NCBI GenBank assembly: GCA_025928535.1
Contig: JAICJJ010000114.1
Location: 1 to 7,683, forward strand
DNA from: Thermomicrobiales bacterium
GTDB lineage: Bacteria; Chloroflexota; Chloroflexia; Thermomicrobiales; UBA6265
Direction of reading: 5' to 3'
Length of the DNA stretch: 7,683 bases
Shown piece by piece: positions 1 to 5,535 of this stretch. The notes beneath the pieces were generated by a model. It saw nothing but the letters and a program-made list of their open reading frames with translations, searched no databases and was not told where the DNA came from. Position 1 is the stretch's first letter; every line of letters starts with the position of its first letter. Made by a program: the position numbers and the translations under genes.

Positions 1-1211
1 GCGACCGGAACGAGTTCCTGCCGACCGTGCACGGGTTCGACGAGTTCTTCGGCAACCTCTACCACCTCAACGCCGAGGAAGATCCGGAAGCGCCCGACTG
101 GCCCTCCTCCGAACGGTTCCCGAAATTCAACGAGTTGTTCCGGCCGCGCGGCGTCATCCATTCCTGGGCGACCGACACGGACGACACGACGGTCGACGAA
201 CGCTACGGCAAGGTCGGCAAGCAGAAGATCGAGGACACCGGCCCGCTCAACATCGCGCGCATGCCGACGGTGGACGACGAATTTCTGGCCGCGGCCAAGG
301 ACTTCATCGACCGCCAGGTCAAAGCCGACACGCCTTTCTTCGTCTGGTTCAACAGCACCCACATGCACTTCCGCACCCATCCCAAACCGGAGAGCATCGG
401 GCAAGCGGGGCCGGGCCAGTCGCCGTATCACGACACGATGATCGATCACGACAAGATCGTCGGCGGCCTCCTCGACCAACTCGACCAACTCGGCATCGCC
501 GACAACACGATCGTCATCTACAGCACCGACAACGGGCCGCACATGAACTCATGGCCGGACGGCGCGATGACGCCCTTCCGCAACGAGAAAAACACCAACT
601 GGGAAGGCGCCTACCGGGTGCCCGAAATGATCCGTTGGCCGAACAAGATCGAGGCTGGGACCATCTCGAACGAGATCATCCAGCACCACGACTGGCTGCC
701 GACGCTCCTGGCCGCCGCCGGCGACCCCGAGATCGTCGACAAACTCAAGAAGGGCTACAAGGTCGGCGATCAGACCTTCAAGGTCCACATCGACGGTTTC
801 AACCTGCTGCCCTACCTGACCGGAGAAGAGAAGGAAAGTCCGCGCAAGGGCTTTTTTTATTTCAACGACGACGGTGGATTGGTCGCGATCCGCTTCTTTA
901 ACTGGAAGCTCGTCTTCCAGGAGCAGCGCTGTCCCGGCACGCTGCAGGTGTGGGCCGAACCGTTCACGCCGTTGCGCATGCCGAAGATCTTCAACCTGCG
1001 GACCGATCCCTACGAGCGGGCTGACATCACCTCGAACACGTACTATGACTGGCTCCTGTACCACGGTTTCTTTATCGGGGGCGCGCAGGCGCTGGTCAGT
1101 GAGTTTCTCAAGACGTTCGACGAGTTCCCGCCGGCGCAGCGCGCCCCCAGTTTCTCCATCGACCAGATCGTGGACAAGCTCAACGCCCAGTTGGCCGAAA
1201 AATTCGATTAG
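1..1211 (+). CDS. Arylsulfatase (type I, formylglycine-dependent), 5'-truncated
   Basis: Hydrolyses sulfate esters, releasing inorganic sulfate. The gene enters from the left edge: the frame is open from base 3, reads DRNEFLPT before the GTG at 27, and that GTG is an internal valine. About 402 residues remain and stop at TAG 1209-1211. Visible family signs are the HGFDEFFGNLYHLNAEE block (bases 30-80), STHMHF (357-374) with a likely active-site His, the metal-ligand pair Asp-Asn in STDNGPH (528-533), the sulfate-binding Lys (588-590) before NWEGAYRVPEMIRWP, and the C-terminal block RCPGTLQVWAEPFTPLR with LRTDPYERADITSNTYYDW. The CxPSR or CxAxR motif whose Cys becomes formylglycine should lie upstream and is not visible, nor is any signal peptide. 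NWEGAY replaces the more usual NWEGG(F/Y). An FGE gene 577 bases downstream supports the Cys-type sulfatase call. The natural substrate cannot be told from sequence. Confidence 0.93.
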   Translation, partial: DRNEFLPTVHGFDEFFGNLYHLNAEEDPEAPDWPSSERFPKFNELFRPRGVIHSWATDTDDTTVDERYGKVGKQKIEDTGPLNIARMPTVDDEFLAAAKDFIDRQVKADTPFFVWFNSTHMHFRTHPKPESIGQAGPGQSPYHDTMIDHDKIVGGLLDQLDQLGIADNTIVIYSTDNGPHMNSWPDGAMTPFRNEKNTNWEGAYRVPEMIRWPNKIEAGTISNEIIQHHDWLPTLLAAAGDPEIVDKLKKGYKVGDQTFKVHIDGFNLLPYLTGEEKESPRKGFFYFNDDGGLVAIRFFNWKLVFQEQRCPGTLQVWAEPFTPLRMPKIFNLRTDPYERADITSNTYYDWLLYHGFFIGGAQALVSEFLKTFDEFPPAQRAPSFSIDQIVDKLNAQLAEKFD

Positions 1212-1246
1212 GGCGGCCGGGACGGAGAACGTCGACGATGAACGCC

Positions 1247-1282
1247 ACGGGCGCTCGGACCTGGTCTGGGTCCAGCGCCCGT
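1247..1282 (+). terminator. Strong hairpin after the sulfatase gene, possible terminator
   Basis: ACGGGCGCT (1247-1255) pairs with AGCGCCCGT (1274-1282), and after one bulged C (1256) GGACC (1257-1261) pairs with GGTCC (1269-1273), leaving a 7-base loop. The 14-pair stem begins 35 bases after the sulfatase stop codon. No T-run follows, so it is not a textbook intrinsic terminator. It may attenuate transcription or protect the 3' end. Confidence 0.5.
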
Positions 1283-1305
1283 AGGCCGCCGACCGCCGCC
1301 CAGCG

Positions 1306-1311
1306 AGGAGG
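1306..1311 (+). promoter_or_regulatory. Shine-Dalgarno AGGAGG that fixes the TTG start of the DUF1622 gene
   Basis: AGGAGG lies 9 bases upstream of TTG 1321. The next in-frame candidate, GTG at 1369, is too far away to use this site and would remove the residues before the first membrane helix, so TTG is the preferred start. Confidence 0.7.
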
Positions 1312-1320
1312 GGGGCCGAG

Positions 1321-1737
1321 TTGGACGCGCAACCCACGGTCGAAGGGGTCGGCGTCGGCCGGGTCTGGGTGGAGCGAGCCGCCAGCGGCATCGAACTGCT
1401 GGCGGTCGCGCTGATCGTGCTCGTCATCGCCTACGCGACGATCTCTTACGTCATCGACCGCTACATTCGGCAGCGCGATAGCCGCCGCGTCTTCGATCTC
1501 TATCGGTCGCGGCTGGGGCAAGGCTTGCTGCTGGGACTGGAAATCCTGGTCGCGGCCGACGTGGTGCGGACGGTCGCCCTGGCGCCGACGTTGCAAAATG
1601 TGATCGTGCTCGGCTTGCTCGTCGTCATCCGCACCTTCCTCAGTTGGTCGCTGGTGGTCGAACTCGACGGGCATTGGCCCTGGCACGAATCGCGGAAAAG
1701 CGCGGCGGACGGCGAGGCGAGCGAGTCGGCGGTCTGA
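1321..1737 (+). CDS. DUF1622 family small membrane protein
   Basis: 138 residues from a TTG start supported by AGGAGG. Three hydrophobic segments are visible: about 23-45 (IELLAVALIVLVIAYATISY), 68-86 (LLGLEILVAADVVRTVAL) and 91-113 (LQNVIVLGLLVVIRTFLSWS). The loop YRSRLGQGLLLGLEILVAAD, the RT-A-xxPTLQ turn and the IRTFLSWSLVVELDGHWPW ending are characteristic of DUF1622, whose function is unknown. The C-tail is short, polar and probably variable. It sits between a sulfatase and an FGE gene, 109 bases after one and about 50 bases before the other, so co-transcription with FGE is plausible. Whether it takes part in sulfatase maturation, sulfate handling or something else cannot be said. Family assignment is from recognised sequence, not a search. 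Confidence 0.85.
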   Translation: MDAQPTVEGVGVGRVWVERAASGIELLAVALIVLVIAYATISYVIDRYIRQRDSRRVFDLYRSRLGQGLLLGLEILVAADVVRTVALAPTLQNVIVLGLLVVIRTFLSWSLVVELDGHWPWHESRKSAADGEASESAV

Positions 1738-1787
1738 TCGACGGCCCCGAATCTCGCCGCCGACCGCCGGGATCGAGGATGAACAGC

Positions 1788-2783
1788 ATGGCTTCCATTC
1801 CAACAACGTCCCTGAACGCGTCGTCGCCGCCCGGTCCGGCGCCCGATCTCGACATGGTCTGGATTCCGGGCGGCACGTTCACGATGGGCTCCAACGACCA
1901 CTACCCCGAAGAAGCCCCGGCCCATCCGGTCACGGTCGGCGGCTTCTGGATCGACCGCCATCAGGTCACTAACGCCGCCTTCCGCCGCTTCGTCAAGGCG
2001 ACCGGCTACGTCACCGTCGCCGAACGGGCGCCGAACGCGGCCGACTATCCCGGCGCCTTGCCGGAGATGCTCGTGCCCGGCTCGATCGTCTTCACCCCGC
2101 CCCCCGGTCCCGTGCCGCTCGACAACCACTATCGCTGGTGGCAATGGGTCGCCGGCGCCGATTGGCGGCATCCGGACGGCCCTGGCAGCAATCTCTCCGG
2201 CAAGGAGCGCCATCCGGTGCTGCATGTCGCCTGGGAGGATGCCGAAGCCTACGCCGCCTGGGCTGGCAAGGCGATCCCGACCGAAGCCGAATGGGAACAT
2301 GCCGCTCGCGGCGGCCTGGAGGGCAAAGCCTTCGCCTGGGGCGACGAACTGGCGCCGAAGGGGAAGATGCTCGCCAATTACTGGCAAGGGCAGTTTCCCT
2401 GGCAAAATCTGGCGCTCGACGGCTACGAACGGACGGCGCCGGTGGGGAGCTTCCCGCCGAACGGCTACGGCCTCTACGACATGATTGGCAACGCCTGGGA
2501 ATGGACGAGCGATTGGTATCGCGACCGGCATGTCCCGACGCACGCCTGCTGCGGCCCCGCGCACGATCCGCGTGGCGGGGTGCGGGAGGAGAGCGCCGAC
2601 CCGAACGACGTGGCGGCGATTCCGCGGCGGGTGCTGAAAGGCGGTTCGTTCGCCTGCGCCGAAAATTACTGCCAGCGCTACCGACCGGCGGCGCGGATGC
2701 ATCACCCGATCGACACCGGCACGAACCATATCTCCTTTCGCTGCATCGTCCGGCCGGCGACGGCGGACGACGACCGCCGGTGA
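1788..2783 (+). CDS. Formylglycine-generating enzyme (FGE/SUMF1 family sulfatase-modifying factor)
   Basis: 331 residues. Oxidises the active-site Cys of type I sulfatases to C-alpha-formylglycine, using O2 and, in well-studied aerobic FGEs, a copper cofactor, in the cytoplasm before any export. Family landmarks in order: MVWIPGGTFTMGS (23-35), HPVTVGGFWIDRHQVTNAAF (46-65), HPVLHVAWEDAEAYAAWAGK (142-161), PTEAEWEHAARGG (164-176), GLYDMIGNAWEWTSDWY (228-244), ACCGPAHDPRGG (253-264) and RVLKGGSFACAENYCQRYRPAAR (281-303). The pair C290 and C295 matches the two catalytic cysteines of human and Streptomyces FGE, so this is likely a true FGE rather than a non-catalytic SUMF1-domain relative. No signal peptide is seen. 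ATG 1788 is preferred because GAGGA at 1775-1779 stands 8 bases upstream; ATG 1779, three codons earlier, is possible. The frame is open back to a GTG at 1644, but that overlaps the DUF1622 gene and adds non-family sequence. The evident partner is the sulfatase at the left edge. Confidence 0.95.
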   Translation: MASIPTTSLNASSPPGPAPDLDMVWIPGGTFTMGSNDHYPEEAPAHPVTVGGFWIDRHQVTNAAFRRFVKATGYVTVAERAPNAADYPGALPEMLVPGSIVFTPPPGPVPLDNHYRWWQWVAGADWRHPDGPGSNLSGKERHPVLHVAWEDAEAYAAWAGKAIPTEAEWEHAARGGLEGKAFAWGDELAPKGKMLANYWQGQFPWQNLALDGYERTAPVGSFPPNGYGLYDMIGNAWEWTSDWYRDRHVPTHACCGPAHDPRGGVREESADPNDVAAIPRRVLKGGSFACAENYCQRYRPAARMHHPIDTGTNHISFRCIVRPATADDDRR

Positions 2784-2814
2784 GCGATCCGATCGACGAG
2801 GCGCCGTCGCGGGG

Positions 2815-2851
2815 ATCGCCAAAGCGCAGCGGTCTTCGCTTTCGTGGCGAT
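2815..2851 (+). terminator. Two-part hairpin after the FGE gene, possible terminator
   Basis: ATCGCCA (2815-2821) pairs with TGGCGAT (2845-2851), and AAGCG (2822-2826) with CGCTT (2837-2841), with three unpaired bases (2842-2844) on the right side and a 10-base loop. It starts 32 bases after the FGE stop. Only a few T residues follow (TTGATTG), so termination is plausible but not strong. The remaining sequence up to 3079 holds no gene I can support. Confidence 0.4.
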
Positions 2852-2987
2852 TGATTGCCAGGCCGGGGCCGCCGTGACGAGCGACCCGACCAGTTCGTTC
2901 CCGTTGCGGAATGGGGCAATCCGTCGAACTGCCCGTTCGCGGCCGGAACGCTGGCCAAGCCCAAAGAACGTCGCCAAGACCGCGTGT

Positions 2988-3005
2988 TTCTCGTCGAGAC
3001 GAGAA
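2988..3005. repeat. Short near-palindrome upstream of the phosphatase gene
   Basis: TTCTCGT (2988-2994) and ACGAGAA (2999-3005) are perfect inverted repeats around a 4-base centre, CGAG. The site lies 75 bases before the proposed ATG at 3080, in the 296-base gap after the FGE gene. It could be a dimeric regulator site or an RNA hairpin in the leader. No convincing -35/-10 pair is visible beside it, so its role is unassigned. Confidence 0.35.
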
Positions 3006-3079
3006 TGCGGCGGCGTGGCGCGACGCCGCGGACGAAGCCCGCGTTCGCCGGAGCATCGGAACCGGGCAGGGGGAGCACG

Positions 3080-4153
3080 ATGTCCGATTCGTTGTTGCAC
3101 AACCGCTGGCGCCGGCGACGGCTGCTCGGCGCCGCCACGGCCGGCGGCCTCGCGGCGCTCGGCGGCCACAGCGGAGGACGGATCGCCGGCGCGGCGCCCG
3201 ACGCGCGAAGTGAGGAGCGAGCGACGATGAGCAACGATCCGCTTCCATCCTGGAACCACGGCGCGACCAAGCAGGCGATCCTCGATTTCGTCGCGGCGGT
3301 GACGAAAGATGGCGGCGACCGCTTCGTGCCGATCGCCGATCGGATCGCGACCTTCGACAACGACGGCACGCTCTGGGTCGAGCAGCCGAATTACACGCAG
3401 GGCTTTTTCGCGTTCGATCAGATCAAGACGATGGCGGCCGATCATCCGGAATGGAAAACCGAGCAGCCGTATGCCGCGATCCTCGCCAGCGACCAGCAGG
3501 CGATGAGCAAATTCACCGAGCACGACCTCGCCGCCATCATCGCCGCGACCCACTTCGGGATGACCACCGACCAATTTGACGTGGACGCGAAGGCGTGGCT
3601 GGAAACGGCAAAACATCCGAAGTTCGATCAGCGTTTCGTCGAGTGCGTCTACCAGCCCCAACTCGAATTGCTCGACTACCTGCGCGCCAACGCATTCCAG
3701 ACGTTCATCGTTTCCGGCGGCGGGATCGATTTCCTGCGGAATTTTGCCGAGGAAACCTACGGAATTCCGCCGAGCCAGGTGGTCGGCAGCAGCGGACAGG
3801 TCACATTCAAAATGCAGAACGGGACGCCCGTGCTGATCAAGGAAGCGAAGATCGGCAGCATCGACGACAAGGACGGCAAGCCGGTCAACATCCATCTCCA
3901 TATCGGGCAAAAGCCGATCCTGGCCTTCGGCAATTCCGACGGCGATCAGCAGATGCTCGAATACACCGATGCGGGCGACAGACCACGGCTGATGCTCCTC
4001 GTCCACCACGACGACGCGGCGCGGGAATTCGCCTACGACCGGACTTCGTCCGTCGGCAAACTCGACACGGCTTGGAACGAAGCGGTCAAACGGAACTGGA
4101 CCGTGGTCAGCATGAAAGACGATTGGGCGCGCATCTTCCCGTTCTCGACATAA
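3080..4153 (+). CDS. HAD-superfamily phosphatase, probably Tat-exported
   Basis: 357 residues from ATG 3080, which has a G-rich site AGGGGGAG at 3068-3075. A hydrolase of phosphate monoesters in the phosphoserine-phosphatase-like branch of HAD; substrate unknown. HAD motif I is TFDNDGTLW with D93 as nucleophile and D95 as acid/base. Motif II is FIVSGGG with S212. The motif III lysine is probably among K254, K264 or K267. Motif IV is AFGNSDGDQQML with D287 and D289. The cap region lies between about 105 and 195. The N-terminus, RRRRLLGAATAGGLAALGG with a following AGAAPDA, resembles a twin-arginine signal peptide. ATG 3227 (residue 50) has a better site, GAGGAG at 3212-3217 with 9-base spacing, and would give a cytoplasmic 308-residue protein beginning just before the conserved domain. 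I prefer 3080 because the leader looks like a genuine export signal, but the choice is open. The stop is TAA, unlike most neighbours. Confidence 0.88.
   Translation: MSDSLLHNRWRRRRLLGAATAGGLAALGGHSGGRIAGAAPDARSEERATMSNDPLPSWNHGATKQAILDFVAAVTKDGGDRFVPIADRIATFDNDGTLWVEQPNYTQGFFAFDQIKTMAADHPEWKTEQPYAAILASDQQAMSKFTEHDLAAIIAATHFGMTTDQFDVDAKAWLETAKHPKFDQRFVECVYQPQLELLDYLRANAFQTFIVSGGGIDFLRNFAEETYGIPPSQVVGSSGQVTFKMQNGTPVLIKEAKIGSIDDKDGKPVNIHLHIGQKPILAFGNSDGDQQMLEYTDAGDRPRLMLLVHHDDAAREFAYDRTSSVGKLDTAWNEAVKRNWTVVSMKDDWARIFPFST
3212..3217 (+). promoter_or_regulatory. Strong internal Shine-Dalgarno in the phosphatase gene, alternative start at 3227
   Basis: GAGGAG lies 9 bases upstream of the in-frame ATG 3227. 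The site falls at the end of the putative Tat leader, just where a leaderless cytoplasmic form would begin. It may be the true start, a second start, or chance in a GC-rich Glu-Glu-Arg stretch. Confidence 0.4.
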
Positions 4154-4180
4154 TCGGCAGACATCGTCGGATGGGCGATA

Positions 4181-4211
4181 CGGGCGCGACGCCGCATGGC
4201 GATCGCGCCCG
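4181..4211 (+). terminator. Very stable hairpin between the phosphatase and DUF202 genes
   Basis: CGGGCGCGACGCC (4181-4193) pairs with GGCG (4198-4201) and TCGCGCCCG (4203-4211) around a GCAT tetraloop, with only A4202 bulged: 13 pairs, nearly all G-C. It lies 28 bases after the phosphatase stop and 18 bases before the DUF202 start, with no T-run after it. It could be a terminator, a 3'-end block, or a structure near the downstream ribosome binding site (GGGGGAA at 4218-4224). Confidence 0.5.
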
Positions 4212-4228
4212 GCGCGTGGGGGAACCCG

Positions 4229-4654
4229 ATGACGGACAGACAGGATTCGGCAACGGCCGGCCCCACCCCGCAAGAAGCGCTGACCCAGACCCATTTTTCC
4301 TGGTTCCGCACCCGGATGAGCGTCGAGCGCACCTTCATGTCGTGGACGCGCACCGCCGTCTCGCTGATCGGCTTCGGCTTCACCATCTATCAATTCCTGC
4401 GCTCGCTCGAACGCGCGTCCGAGCGTCCCGACGCGCCGCGCAATTTCGGCCTGGCCTTCATCGGCGCCGGCCTTCTGGCGATGGCGATGGGCGTCTTCCA
4501 ACGCGAACGCGAGATCGCCTATCTGAACGGCCCCGAATTTCAGGGCTTCGGCTGGCGGGAAGGACTGCCACGCTGGCGCTTTTCCAACGTGATCGCTGGC
4601 GTCGTTATAGCGATCGGGCTGGTCGCGTTCTGGTGGATCATCGTCAGTTCGTGA
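4229..4654 (+). CDS. DUF202 (YidH-like) membrane protein
   Basis: 141 residues from ATG 4229, preceded by GGGGGAA at 4218-4224. The in-frame ATG at 4196 is rejected because it sits in the loop of a stable hairpin and lacks a ribosome binding site. The DUF202 signature is the polar run THFSWFRTRMSVERTFMSWTRTAVSLIGFGFTIYQF (21-56), a conserved Arg-rich entry into the first helix. Three membrane helices are expected at about 39-57, 73-90 and 120-139, with QREREIAYLN between the second and third. Bacterial members such as YidH have no established function. The same fold forms the membrane part of eukaryotic VTC polyphosphate proteins, which is only suggestive here. It is followed 31 bases later by another membrane protein gene, so the two may be co-transcribed. 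Confidence 0.88.
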   Translation: MTDRQDSATAGPTPQEALTQTHFSWFRTRMSVERTFMSWTRTAVSLIGFGFTIYQFLRSLERASERPDAPRNFGLAFIGAGLLAMAMGVFQREREIAYLNGPEFQGFGWREGLPRWRFSNVIAGVVIAIGLVAFWWIIVSS

Positions 4655-4685
4655 GCGGTTCGCCGCCTGACAGAAGGGCGCTTCG

Positions 4686-5429
4686 ATGGATGAGCAAGAC
4701 GAACCGCGCGACGAGCCGGCCAGATCAGGCGGCGCGCAATCAGCCGCCGGTGAGCGCCGTGCCCAATTCCGGCAGGCGGCGCGCCTGACCAGTTTCTTCG
4801 GAGTCGTCTTCGCGGTCCTCTTCACGGCCGGACTCTATCTGCTGACCGCGTCGCCGGGTCCGCTCGTGAGCGACCAGGCGCTGGTTGACTTTTATTCCAG
4901 CGGCAACCGGCAATTGATCTTCATCGGCGGCCTCTACCTCATCCCCTTTTCGGCGGTCGCCTTCCTCTGGTTCATCGCCGCGTTGCGGCACTGGGCGGAA
5001 TTGAGCGGGCGGCCGATCGATCACCTGCTCAGCACGGTCCAGAGTTTCAGCGGCGTCGGCTTCATCACCCTCGTCTTCGCCGCGGCCGGCGCGACGACGG
5101 TGATCGCCTCCAGCATCGATGCCGGGAACACGACGATCGATCCGGTGCTGGCGAAGCAATTTCCGTATTACGGCCGGGTGCTGTTGATGGTGTTCGGCTT
5201 GCGCATGGCGGCGATCTTCGTCATGTCGACCGCCAACATCGGGCATCGCGCCCGGATCTATCCGCTCTGGTTCGCCATCGCCAGTTATCTCGTCGCCGCC
5301 TTGCTCTTTCTGACGGCCTCGCTCAATCGCGTCCTGGTGGTCGTCTTTCCGCTCTGGATTGTCGTCTTGTCCGGCTTGATCTGGATGCGGGCGAAACGTG
5401 AAACGGACGCCGCGCCGCCAGAACGCTGA
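4686..5429 (+). CDS. Uncharacterised polytopic membrane protein, about six helices
   Basis: 247 residues. I do not recognise a named family. The first 30 or so residues are charged and hydrophilic (MDEQDEPRDEPARSGGAQ), then hydrophobic segments occur at about 36-55, 77-100, 119-141, 162-183, 190-210 and 214-234, followed by a short basic then acidic tail. SPGPLVSDQALVDFYSSGNRQ, between helices 1 and 2, and SSIDAGNTTIDPVLAKQFPYYGR, between helices 3 and 4, are the longest loops and probably lie on the same face. There are no cysteines. ATG 4686 is supported by AGAAGGG at 4672-4678. It lies 31 bases after the DUF202 gene. No transporter or enzyme motif was found. Confidence 0.8.
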   Translation: MDEQDEPRDEPARSGGAQSAAGERRAQFRQAARLTSFFGVVFAVLFTAGLYLLTASPGPLVSDQALVDFYSSGNRQLIFIGGLYLIPFSAVAFLWFIAALRHWAELSGRPIDHLLSTVQSFSGVGFITLVFAAAGATTVIASSIDAGNTTIDPVLAKQFPYYGRVLLMVFGLRMAAIFVMSTANIGHRARIYPLWFAIASYLVAALLFLTASLNRVLVVVFPLWIVVLSGLIWMRAKRETDAAPPER

Positions 5430-5523
5430 GCGATCTGGCCCCATCCGAGACCGCATACAAAACGTGGGCGTCATGTGATGATGGTCCGAAGCCGGCGCGG
5501 GCGCGCCGCGACCGGGCGGGAAT

Positions 5524-5530
5524 GGGAGGA
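5524..5530 (+). promoter_or_regulatory. Shine-Dalgarno GGGAGGA that fixes the GTG start of the serine hydrolase
   Basis: GGGAGGA ends 5 bases before GTG 5536. This start includes a short polar N-region before the twin-arginine motif. An in-frame GTG at the codon just before TRRS (5584) has no comparable site. Confidence 0.65.
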
Positions 5531-5535
5531 CAACG

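Noticed and set aside
1238..1320. Small gene starting at ATG 1238 between sulfatase and DUF1622
   Set aside because: The frame reads through the hairpin and into the DUF1622 gene out of phase, with no family character.
1644..1787. N-terminal extension of FGE from GTG 1644
   Set aside because: It overlaps the DUF1622 coding sequence, adds a basic non-family segment, and lacks a ribosome site as good as GAGGA at 1775.
1500..3248. Long open frame on the minus strand across the DUF1622 and FGE genes
   Set aside because: Arg/Ala/Pro-rich translation with no family motif, fully antisense to two well-supported genes; typical of high-GC DNA.
2702..4825. 707-codon open frame on the minus strand
   Set aside because: Antisense to the phosphatase and DUF202 genes, low-complexity basic composition, no recognisable domain.
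5430..5535. Promoter near CATACAAAACG (5454-5464) ahead of the hydrolase
   Set aside because: TACAAA could be a weak -10, but no -35-like hexamer is found 16-18 bases upstream.
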